From assembly GCF_039537665.1 (NCBI RefSeq), contig NZ_BAABAY010000007.1, forward strand, positions 124,001 through 188,000: a stretch of DNA of 64,000 bases, read 5' to 3'. Within the stretch, counting starts at the first letter, position 1, and each line of letters starts with the position of its first letter. The notes beneath the pieces were generated by a model. It saw only the letters and a list, made by a program, of their open reading frames with translations, had not been told where the DNA came from and searched no databases. This stretch comes from Gaetbulibacter_A aestuarii. GTDB taxonomy: Bacteria; Bacteroidota; Bacteroidia; Flavobacteriales; Flavobacteriaceae. This document shows, in pieces, positions 44,040-51,254 of this stretch. The position numbers were made by a program, and so were the translations under genes.

Positions 44040-45227
44040 TCATTTCTCAGTTGAAGGACCGATACTTAAAGTATCATTACCCTTATCTTTAACCAAAAAC
44101 TTCCTTACAGCCACGTCCAGAGGGTTATTTACAGCTTCTAGGGAGCTTTGGGAAACATGTGTATATATCATGGTCGTTTCTGGTTTACTGTGGCCCAAAA
44201 GCGTTTGTATGAGCCTTATATCGGTGCCGTTTTCCAATAGATGTGTTGCGTAACTGTGCCTAAGCGAATGTGGGGTAACATTCTTTTGAATTTTGGCAAG
44301 TTTTAATGACTTCTTCAAAAAACTCCGAATGCTATTTGCAGAATACTTTTCACTGGGTTTTCCCTCAACAAAATATTTGACTGGTTGATAGGTCTGAATG
44401 TAATTTCGTATTAGTGGAATTAAACTCTCAGCCATTTTAACATATCTATCCTTTCTACCTTTGCTATTTCGAATAACCAATTGCATTCTTTGTATATCAA
44501 TATGTCTTAGCTCCAAGTTGATAAGCTCTCCTACCCTTAAACCACACGAATAAATAAGTGCCAAAATGGCTCGGTGCTTGAGATTTTTGGTACACCTTAG
44601 GATTTCCAATATTTCCTGTTGAGAGAGTACAGTTGGAAGTTGTTTGGATTTTTTAGGCCTGTCCAATTTCAATTTATCAATTTTGCAATCAGGATGTAAA
44701 TCGGAAAAAAGTTTCATGGCACTAATAAATTGTCTTTGAGTGCTGATACTATACTTCCTAGGAATAAATACATTCTCAATAAACACCTCAACATCACGGT
44801 TGCTTATATCCCTGATAGATTTATCACCGAGGTACCTCAGAAAATCAGCTATAAAGCTTGTATAAGTTAATACTGTACTTTTACTATACCTCTTACCAAT
44901 TAAATATTTCTCATAGGCTTGTATCCTCTCGTTTTGCACATCCGAAACCTCAGGTTTATCTCTGTATTGGTTAGGAATCGGAGCGTTATAAATCGAAACA
45001 TCTTCAATTAGTGTGGCAACTTCTTGAAAGGCCACTCTAACTGCTTTCAGATTCTCAGGAGAAAAGGGTCCATACCAACACCTCATCTTCGGACTCCATT
45101 TAAACTTTCCTATGGTCCGTATAATAGTTAATAACTTATCATTATACCTGAAGTACATTTTTAGGTTATCTCGATTTCCAACCAATTCTCTTTTGATAGC
45201 GACTTCTGGTTTAGGGGTATTTGTCAT
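44040..45227 (-). CDS. Tyrosine recombinase, presumed integrase of the cassette array
   Basis: 395 residues. An N-terminal extension (about 20-65, including KWSPKMRCWYGPF) precedes a SAM-like core-binding domain (about 95-180) and the catalytic domain. Catalytic residues are complete: Arg231 (CGLRVGEL), Lys259 or Lys256 (SKGRKDR), His320-x-x-Arg323 (TPHSLRH), His346 (LLGHSKPETT) and nucleophile Tyr355 (MIYTHV). The final NNPLD resembles both integron integrases and Bacteroidota XerC/D-like enzymes. About 50 residues lie between the Lys motif and HxxR, too few for the extra segment of IntI. The gene points toward the cassettes. Confidence 0.85.
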   Translation of the reverse strand: MTNTPKPEVAIKRELVGNRDNLKMYFRYNDKLLTIIRTIGKFKWSPKMRCWYGPFSPENLKAVRVAFQEVATLIEDVSIYNAPIPNQYRDKPEVSDVQNERIQAYEKYLIGKRYSKSTVLTYTSFIADFLRYLGDKSIRDISNRDVEVFIENVFIPRKYSISTQRQFISAMKLFSDLHPDCKIDKLKLDRPKKSKQLPTVLSQQEILEILRCTKNLKHRAILALIYSCGLRVGELINLELRHIDIQRMQLVIRNSKGRKDRYVKMAESLIPLIRNYIQTYQPVKYFVEGKPSEKYSANSIRSFLKKSLKLAKIQKNVTPHSLRHSYATHLLENGTDIRLIQTLLGHSKPETTMIYTHVSQSSLEAVNNPLDVAVRKFLVKDKGNDTLSIGPSTEK

Positions 45228-45532
45228 GATTATGGGGCATTTATTTAGGCTTATATCTTGTAGTTAATTTCTTTCAATTTATTCTATTCAACACATTGCA
45301 GATGTGATACCAAACTGTGGATTGATAATTCGAATGGGCTAGACCTATGACGGTCAAACCTAAAGCAAATTATGTCAAAATAAAAATTTTTTAGGTTTTA
45401 TTTATCTGTAAATCAAACAAATATAAGAAAAGTCATGTTAGTATGTGACTTTTTTGTTTCTGGTGGATATTTATATACGTATAGGATTGGTTCGACCTAT
45501 GCATATAACAAAAGGACTATAAATTTTTTTTT
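45228..45532. promoter_or_regulatory. Divergent regulatory region between tyrosine recombinase and DUF5131 gene
   Basis: 305 bases without a gene. It contains a hairpin AAAAGTCA ... TGACTTTT followed by T residues (45428-45453), which could act as an attenuator. Overlapping it is a 33-base segment (45442-45474) nearly repeated at 46477-46508 before the next gene. A further small hairpin ATAGG ... CCTAT follows at about 45480-45500. Confidence 0.45.
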
Positions 45533-46303
45533 ATGATTAAAAATTATGAGAATGGAATTCAGGGTTCGTTGATAGAATGGACAGACGTGACCTGGAATCC
45601 TTGGCATGGATGCCACAAAATATCCGATGGGTGCAAATTTTGCTATATGTACCGTGATAAGATGAAGTATGGTCAAAACGCAAAATTGGTTGTTAAGTCC
45701 AAAACCAAATTCAAGTATCCGTATAAGATAATTCAGCCACTAAGGGTTTTTACTTGTTCATGGTCGGATTTCTTTATTGAAGATGCGGACCAATGGCGAG
45801 GCGAAGCTTGGGAAATAATCCGAAATACCCCACATCTAACCTACCAGATTTTAACCAAACGTCCTGAAAGGATTATGGAATGTTTACCTGATGATTGGGG
45901 CGATGGCTATGATAATGTTTGGTTGGGAATAACGGTTGAAAACAATGCTACTAGGCATAGAATGGACACCCTGTCTCGAGTGCCTGCCAAAATTAGGTTT
46001 ATATCATTTGAACCCCTTTTGGAACAGTTAGAATTGGCCGATTATCATAGCTTATTAACCAATCATTTCCATTGGGCTATTCTCGGCGGGGAGAGTGGGA
46101 ATGATAATGGAAAATACCGTTATCGTCCATGTCGTGTGGAATGGTTGGAATATTTGATAGACGTATGTCTAATGTCAAAGGTGGCCGTATTCGTAAAGCA
46201 ATTAGGAACCCAATTGCACAATGAACTCAATTTACGTGATAGACACGGTAAAAATATCGATGAATTCCCAGATTCATTAAAAGTTCGGGAATTCCCGAAT
46301 TAG
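45533..46303 (+). CDS. DUF5131 (phage Gp37/Gp68-like) protein
   Basis: A 256-residue protein of the Gp37/Gp68 family found on phages and mobile elements. It has EWTDVTWNPWHGC then Cys34 and Cys37, giving C-x6-C-x2-C (Cys27, Cys34, Cys37), which resembles an iron-sulfur or zinc site of radical-SAM type. Further blocks are FTCSWSDFF, ILTKRPER, WLGITVEN, RFISFEPLL and WAILGGESG. These look like a TIM-barrel with an S-adenosylmethionine-enzyme-like layout. The biochemical activity is not established to my knowledge. Confidence 0.85.
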   Translation: MIKNYENGIQGSLIEWTDVTWNPWHGCHKISDGCKFCYMYRDKMKYGQNAKLVVKSKTKFKYPYKIIQPLRVFTCSWSDFFIEDADQWRGEAWEIIRNTPHLTYQILTKRPERIMECLPDDWGDGYDNVWLGITVENNATRHRMDTLSRVPAKIRFISFEPLLEQLELADYHSLLTNHFHWAILGGESGNDNGKYRYRPCRVEWLEYLIDVCLMSKVAVFVKQLGTQLHNELNLRDRHGKNIDEFPDSLKVREFPN

Positions 46304-46476
46304 TTTTAGTAATGGTAACTCAATGGTGTTGGTGAAAATATTATGTTCCAACCCATTGGGTCCATTTTTTAGAAAATAAAAGGACTCATTTTTATCAAAT
46401 ATTAAAAAATAATTAGCGCAATAAATTGTATTTGAATTTCAATTTGAGATTACTCATTTCGATTCGGTACATTAAA

Positions 46477-46508
46477 TATGTGACTTTTTATTTCTTCTTG
46501 ATATTTAT
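46477..46508 (+). promoter_or_regulatory. Second copy of the leader/promoter segment
   Basis: TATGTGACTTTTT ... TTTCT ... GATATTTAT, aligned with 45442-45474 with one length difference and few mismatches. It ends 17 bases before the start of the 90-residue ORF. Duplicated upstream DNA suggests common control of the two genes. Confidence 0.5.
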
Positions 46509-46525
46509 TAATAAAAATACATGTT

Positions 46526-46798
46526 ATGGAATACGATAAAAACGAAAAATGGGGTTTAAACACCCCTTATGAAAATCTAACCTATAGGCAACGAAGAGAT
46601 GCCTTTGTCCTATTATATTTTCTTAACGAATATAAGGACCAAAACACCGCTTTTGAGAGGCTTAAAAAACATTGGACTAATATAATATATAAACTTCCAA
46701 AGACCTCTGAGAAGCGATATAACAGCGTTAAAAACGGCAGATACACGGTCTATAATAGGATGAAAAAACTGTTCGAAGAACATGTGGTTGAATTATAA
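46526..46798 (+). CDS. Small basic protein of unknown function
   Basis: A 90-residue, largely helical, Lys/Arg/Tyr-rich protein (TYRQRRDAFVLLYFLNEYKDQ, FERLKKHWTNIIYKLPKTSE). No domain is recognised; it may bind nucleic acid. It is supported as a gene by its own repeated upstream segment and a terminator-like hairpin downstream. Confidence 0.55.
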   Translation: MEYDKNEKWGLNTPYENLTYRQRRDAFVLLYFLNEYKDQNTAFERLKKHWTNIIYKLPKTSEKRYNSVKNGRYTVYNRMKKLFEEHVVEL

Positions 46799-46825
46799 TG
46801 AGTTTAGCCATATCAGAAATAAAGG

Positions 46826-46860
46826 AAGGGTGATATTCACTTGCTTTAAATACCACCCTT
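46826..46860 (+). terminator. Terminator-like hairpin after the 90-residue ORF
   Basis: AAGGGTG ... CACCCTT (46826-46832 and 46854-46860) with additional A/T pairing inside, ending in TT. It is the first of three consecutive hairpins. Confidence 0.5.
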
Positions 46861-46872
46861 TCTCTGGTCAAT

Positions 46873-46919
46873 AGACCATATAAGGTCTTGTTTGCGAGTC
46901 AGATTGTTAGAGCAATCTG
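46873..46919. other. Two further hairpins upstream of the VirE_N gene
   Basis: AGACC-atataa-GGTCT (46873-46888) and CAGATTG-ttagag-CAATCTG (46900-46919), both perfect. With the preceding hairpin they make a structured 95-base stretch that could be a leader, a small RNA or a single-strand origin. Confidence 0.4.
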
Positions 46920-47011
46920 GACAAGATATGAGAATGCGAACTCTATAATAAATAGTTTAAAATAAAGTAAAGTACTATTTGAATCAGCATTCTACAATTT
47001 AATAAGAAACA

Positions 47012-48232
47012 ATGATTAATTATTTTAAATGCGCTACCAATTCAAGTAAGGTGCTTGGGTCAATCAGCATCCAAGAGTATCTGAACAAAATCCAAAATGG
47101 AGATGATAACTTAAATTACATTAAAAAGGCCAGAGATTTATATTTTGATAAGGCGAGTTATTCCAAAATAAAAATAAATAAATTACCATGTTATACTCTA
47201 AATTTCACATTTAACAAATACCGATGGGATGAAAATATCATTGATAGTACAGGTTTTATTTATATTGATATTGACGGTCAAACAGAGATAAACCTCAGCC
47301 ATACGCTTTTATACGCTTCATGGATATCATTATCTGGAAAGGGAAGAGGAGCACTTGTTAAGGTTAAAAACCTAAACCCAAATAACTTTTTTTACACTTA
47401 TGATAAACTTTCAGAGGAATTGGGAGTGACGAGCGATAAAAAAGCTAAAAAAAGGAACCAATTAAATATATTGTCGTATGACCCTGATATCTATATAAAT
47501 GATAATTCAGAATATTGGACCTGTAAATCTAATAATTTAAATTACCCCCATTACAGTGATAAAATTAAAAAAACCATTATACCTACTGTACTGGGGGAAA
47601 ATTCTAATAAGGATATTAGGTATGATAATCTTGATATGCTATTACCCAAAATAGATTTTGATGGTGAAGTCTTATATGATTTTAAAGAAAAGATAAACTT
47701 CAGCAAAGTCAAGATTCCTTTTAAAGTAATTGAGAATGGTTCACGAAACAATATACTCTCAAGTATTGCCTATCAAATAAGAGCGTTAAATCCATTCATG
47801 GAATGTGATTACCTATCAAGGATAATGCACAAAATAAATAAAGATAAGTGCATTGAACCATTACAATCAAGTGAAATAAACGGTATGATAAGGTCTATCA
47901 TGAATGTTGAATTAGAGGATTTAAAACCGATTATAAACGCCTCTAGAAGATTTATTTATAATGAAGACTACGATATACCATTAAAGGAAAAAAGAAGTCT
48001 TACAATGACGGCAATTAACGCTGACAGAGTAAAGAATAGCAAACAAAAGATTGAGAAAGCTATTGAGGAATGGAACTTCGAAACGGATGGGAAAATCACG
48101 CAAAAGTCACTTGCTACTGCAACTGAAATGAATAAAAAAACAATTGAAAAATATTATCCGCTTTACAAGTCTGAAATTCAATTATTAAATAAGAAATACC
48201 ATAAAAACCAAAAACATGATATTACCAGATAA
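47012..48232 (+). CDS. VirE_N / BT4734-family protein (primase-like, mobile element)
   Basis: A 406-residue protein. The N-terminal half shows the BT4734/BF3469 pattern: a strand with Asp residues (GFIYIDIDGQ), then SWISLSGKGRGALVKVKN, then KKRNQLNILSYDPDIYIN. In Bacteroidota elements this domain often precedes helicase or primase modules. Here there is no Walker A helicase; the C-terminal half is helical, with IRALNPFMECDYLSRIMHKIN and a final HTH-like TQKSLATATEMNKKTIEKYYPLYK. A role in island replication is plausible but unproven. Confidence 0.65.
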   Translation: MINYFKCATNSSKVLGSISIQEYLNKIQNGDDNLNYIKKARDLYFDKASYSKIKINKLPCYTLNFTFNKYRWDENIIDSTGFIYIDIDGQTEINLSHTLLYASWISLSGKGRGALVKVKNLNPNNFFYTYDKLSEELGVTSDKKAKKRNQLNILSYDPDIYINDNSEYWTCKSNNLNYPHYSDKIKKTIIPTVLGENSNKDIRYDNLDMLLPKIDFDGEVLYDFKEKINFSKVKIPFKVIENGSRNNILSSIAYQIRALNPFMECDYLSRIMHKINKDKCIEPLQSSEINGMIRSIMNVELEDLKPIINASRRFIYNEDYDIPLKEKRSLTMTAINADRVKNSKQKIEKAIEEWNFETDGKITQKSLATATEMNKKTIEKYYPLYKSEIQLLNKKYHKNQKHDITR

Positions 48233-48491
48233 ATTATTAAAATCAAAGGAATTGACACCAATACAAAAATTGATTATTGGTTTAATTATTAACGAATCTC
48301 CTATTGTGATGAGGTTCACTGATGGCTACGACAAAACTTGTGGGGAAATTGGCAAAGAGCTTGGTTTATCTAGAAGTAAGGTTAGAGTGGCACTAGATGA
48401 AATGGTTGAAAAAGGATACATCAGCACGGAATATGGAAGAGCCTGGAGAAAGACTAATCTTACCACAGAGGGAGATAACTTTAAAGATTGA
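48216..48491 (+). CDS. Winged-helix DNA-binding protein
   Basis: A 91-residue protein with a helix-turn-helix of MarR/replication-protein style: TPIQKLIIGLII, then CGEIGKELGLSRSKVRVALDEMVEKGYISTE. Its start lies within the last 17 bases of the VirE_N gene, so the two are translationally linked and probably act together. Confidence 0.7.
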   Translation: MILPDKLLKSKELTPIQKLIIGLIINESPIVMRFTDGYDKTCGEIGKELGLSRSKVRVALDEMVEKGYISTEYGRAWRKTNLTTEGDNFKD

Positions 48492-48527
48492 AACTTAAGT
48501 TATTATTGTTTTTTATTATTTAATAAT

Positions 48528-50162
48528 TTATTTAAATTCAAAAATATCTGATGGGTATAATTCAATGGGAAATGCATATGCCATTTCTTCAATAAGCTCT
48601 CCTTTGGCGTTATATTTCAATTTTAGTACTAAATTCCAAATGTCATATGGTTGTCTTGTTGTAACCATTAGAACTTCATAGAGACCTTTAAAATATATAT
48701 GTAATCTGAAACTACCGTTATCTCTTGAATAGATAATTATATTTTCAATTATACTATTTACGGCTGTTTGATAAGTTTTAAAATCCGTCTTATGTTTGAC
48801 CTTAGACAATTGGCCCTCATAATTACGAAGAGCAGTAGAATTAGTAATTGATTTTTTTTGATTATTTAATTTTGAAAGTATTACATTTAGATTTTTAAGC
48901 TTCTTTTGTGAATTGGTATATTCAGTTAATACAAGTTCATCATCTATAAGTTCATCTCCCAATAATTTGGCATATTTTTTAATTCTACTAGAAGTTGTAT
49001 TTATTTCATTTTCAATAGATTTTATTTCATTTTCTACATCATTTAACACTTCATTATTAGCTTCTATTTTTTCTAAAATATCTAATAAACCTTTCTGTTT
49101 AAATAGATATTTTATTAAAAATGATTCCAACGCAGGAATATTTATACCCTTGTTACCACATTTGGTACGTGCTTTTCTCGTTCCAGAACACAGATAATAA
49201 TTATCACTTTTATCTGGTCTGCGTCGACCGTAATAATTTCTACCACATTTACCGCACCTGATTAACCCTTTTAATAAGTAGTTATATTTAGGTGTACTAG
49301 TTCTTTTACCTCCTCTTAACTTTTTAGCTGTTTGAACTTTTTCAAATAAGAATTCATCAATAATTGGTTCTATACTTATTTCCTTACCACCGTAAATTCT
49401 AGTTCCAGCATACCAAGAATTTTGTAATATTCCTACAATGGTTTTTTCGGCCCATCTGATTGAATTTCTGGGCACTTCTTTGACTTCTTTGGTGTATTTA
49501 TTTGAGATTTTTAAAGCATGCTTATCAGTATATTTATTGTATTTGGTAGGTATATTATCTTTATTTAACCCATTTGCAATAGCATATGGACTTTTACCAT
49601 CAAGAAATTCATTAAATATTCTTCTAACAACTTTTGCTTCTGATTTAACTATGATTGGATACATTTCATTTGAACTATAACCATAAGGAATAACACCCCA
49701 CACTTTTCCAGCTTCGGCATTATTCATTAAAGATTTTTTGGTCTCAAATGATTGTTGGTTTGGTCCATATTCATCAAATGCTGCCATTATTTGAAGCATC
49801 ATTTTCGTCATTGGTGATTTCAAATCAAGGAGCCCTCTATCACCCATATATAATTTTACATCATATTCAATTAATTCTTCAAGAATATTATTAAACATTC
49901 TTAATTTTCGTGAAAGTCTAGATTGTTTTCTTGTCCAGATAATATTAATTAAACCAGATTTTACATCAACCATTAAATCTTTTAATGCAGGTCTTTTTTC
50001 AATTGGTGTTGAACCCTTAATTCCCACACCTTCATTATAAATTTTGACTTCTGAATCATCAAAATCATTTAAGCGTGCATATTTTTTACCCTCTGAAATT
50101 TGATTTTCAATAGAATTTGAATCTTCATCATCAACACTCAACCTTACATAAATTCCAATCAT
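48528..50162 (-). CDS. Large serine recombinase (island integrase)
   Basis: 544 residues. The catalytic domain has the nucleophile Ser9 (YVRLSVDDEDS) and the TRKQSRLSRKLRMF segment. A recombinase domain (about 155-260) includes GVIPYGY and WYAGTRIYGG. A zinc-ribbon domain has Cys303, Cys306, Cys325 and Cys335, with a long coiled coil inside it (about 360-440). This is the standard layout of large serine integrases. The gene ends at the island's HTH gene and begins 73 bases from the right junction, the usual position beside attP. Confidence 0.93.
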   Translation of the reverse strand: MIGIYVRLSVDDEDSNSIENQISEGKKYARLNDFDDSEVKIYNEGVGIKGSTPIEKRPALKDLMVDVKSGLINIIWTRKQSRLSRKLRMFNNILEELIEYDVKLYMGDRGLLDLKSPMTKMMLQIMAAFDEYGPNQQSFETKKSLMNNAEAGKVWGVIPYGYSSNEMYPIIVKSEAKVVRRIFNEFLDGKSPYAIANGLNKDNIPTKYNKYTDKHALKISNKYTKEVKEVPRNSIRWAEKTIVGILQNSWYAGTRIYGGKEISIEPIIDEFLFEKVQTAKKLRGGKRTSTPKYNYLLKGLIRCGKCGRNYYGRRRPDKSDNYYLCSGTRKARTKCGNKGINIPALESFLIKYLFKQKGLLDILEKIEANNEVLNDVENEIKSIENEINTTSSRIKKYAKLLGDELIDDELVLTEYTNSQKKLKNLNVILSKLNNQKKSITNSTALRNYEGQLSKVKHKTDFKTYQTAVNSIIENIIIYSRDNGSFRLHIYFKGLYEVLMVTTRQPYDIWNLVLKLKYNAKGELIEEMAYAFPIELYPSDIFEFK

Positions 50163-50210
50163 TTCTTTATATTTAATTTATTAATGCTCCAGTAAATTTA
50201 CACAATTTAA

Positions 50211-50226
50211 TTTTATCCACACATTA
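50211..50226. repeat. Right inverted arm of the island (attP half)
   Basis: TTTTATCCACACATTA, the inverted partner of the arm at 34452. It lies 8 bases inside the right core. In the excised circle the two arms would be 26 bases apart, with the dyad centre between the final T and C of CACATC. Confidence 0.75.
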
Positions 50227-50234
50227 CGCTTATT

Positions 50235-50240
50235 CACATC
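50235..50240. other. Right attachment core (attR) of the island
   Basis: CACATC, the second copy of the 6-base core. To the right comM continues (GCTAATCGTGTG on this strand), and the left-side base before it differs from attL, so the identity is limited to six bases. Confidence 0.85.
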
Positions 50241-51225
50241 GCTAATCGTGTGATGAGGACTTCGAAACGGTCGCTGCGCCAATAGACCCGTATTTTTAAC
50301 ACGTCCCACAACGGAATGAATCTTAGTGGTTTCCAGAGCTTCTTCAAGAGTCATCGGTGGCAATATACTTGGTAAGCGCTTGGCTAGCATGGTCTTCCCG
50401 GCACCGGGCGGACCTATCAAAATGATATTATGTCCGCCGGCTGCAGCAATCTCCATACAGCGTTTGATACCTTCCTGACCTTTGACATCAGCAAAATCAA
50501 ATTCCGGGAATTCCAGGTTTTTTTCAAACTCTTTTTTGGCATCAATATGGGTCGCTTCCAGTGTGACATCGCCATTAAAATGATGAATAACCTGTTTAAT
50601 GTTTTCAACTCCAAAAACCTCTAAGCCATCTACAATAGCCGCTTCTTTCGCATTTTGTATCGGTAGAATAAAATGTTTGAAACCTTCGGCTTTAGCCTGA
50701 ATGGCAATGGGCAATGCCCCTTTAATGGGTTGTAAGCTACCATCTAAAGACAATTCGCCCATAATTACATAATCTTCGAGATCATCCGCTTGAATTTGTT
50801 TGGAGCTACTTAAAATCCCTATAGCCAAAGTCAGATCATAAGCACTTCCCTCCTTTCGAAGATCAGCCGGAGCCATATTGATCGTAATTTTTTTTCCGGG
50901 TATTTTATAGCCATTATTTTGAAGTGCTGCAGCAATCCGGTAATTACTCTCTTTAATGGCATTATCCGGTAATCCCACAAGATGATATCCAATTCCCGAA
51001 TCGACATTTACTTCAACGGTAATGGTTGTGGCATCCACGCCAAAAACGGCGCTACCAAAGACTTTTTTTAGCATAGGTTAAGTTTATGACCTCAATTTAG
51101 AAAATTGGATTTGAATTCATCAGGGAAGTCCAAAAACTTCCTGAAGAAGAATTAAAAGTTGGGACGTTTATCGGATTTATCCAAAAATCGCAATTAGGGT
51201 TATGAAAAAATTAATTTGTTATCGT

Positions 51226-51233
51226 TATATTTG
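51226..51233 (+). promoter_or_regulatory. Candidate -7 promoter element of the molybdenum cofactor operon
   Basis: TATATTTG matches TAnnTTTG and lies 21 bases before the moeA ATG at 51255. The frame upstream of that ATG would begin before the expected transcript start, supporting 51255. Confidence 0.5.
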
Positions 51234-51254
51234 TTTATACATAACGCAAGATTC

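Larger units (their letters stand above)
37265..45227 (-). mobile_element. Integron-like system: tyrosine recombinase, attI-like site and seven gene cassettes
   Basis: Seven leftward gene units lie downstream of a co-directional tyrosine recombinase. They are separated by structured elements of 133-138 bases that share a central hairpin, the conserved GTTGCGTG ... CAAGCAAT boxes and CGTT/AAC-type cores. Each unit begins and ends with its own inverted arm, and the arms differ between units. This is how integron cassettes look: the inverse core at the cassette end pairs with the core at its own beginning. Leaders between core and start codon are 3-29 bases and no internal promoters are evident. 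The integrase is not of the classical IntI type. The integron assignment is inferred from architecture. Confidence 0.8.
34440..50234. mobile_element. Genomic island of about 15.8 kb integrated in comM by a large serine recombinase
   Basis: It is bounded by the 6-base direct repeat CACATC and interrupts the comM frame precisely. It encodes a large serine recombinase adjacent to the right end, a small serine recombinase, a tyrosine recombinase with a cassette array, DUF5131, VirE_N-type and HTH proteins, and several small proteins. The sequence looks visibly more AT-rich than its flanks. Near-identical inverted arms sit 12 and 8 bases inside the two cores. I found no relaxase, type IV secretion genes, phage structural genes or replication initiator of a known family, so it is best called an integrative island of unknown transfer mode. 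Confidence 0.9.
50181..51074 (-). pseudogene. comM: 5' part of comM/yifB, with an island-encoded tail
   Basis: Encodes the first 280 residues of the ATPase (from MLKKVFGSAVFGVDA) including Walker A GPPGAGKTMLAKRLPSILPP and the RSPHHTISD motif. It then runs into island sequence for 17 residues (NKRNVWIKLNCVNLLEH) and stops at 50181. Walker B and the C-terminal domain are on the other side of the island. The truncated protein should be inactive. The start at 51074 matches the family N-terminus. Confidence 0.93.

Noticed and set aside
44040..45227. Tyrosine recombinase as the integrase of the whole island
   Set aside because: The island junctions share only 6 bases and the symmetric arms lie beside the large serine recombinase; the target is a protein gene, not a tRNA. 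The tyrosine recombinase is far from both ends and next to the cassettes.
33738..51074. Two independent short ATPase genes
   Set aside because: Each piece has only half of the AAA+ module, and the ends join exactly into one gene of normal length.
51075..51254. Molybdenum cofactor riboswitch before moeA
   Set aside because: The gap is short, no matching stem pattern is visible, and the promoter box lies only 21 bases from the ATG.
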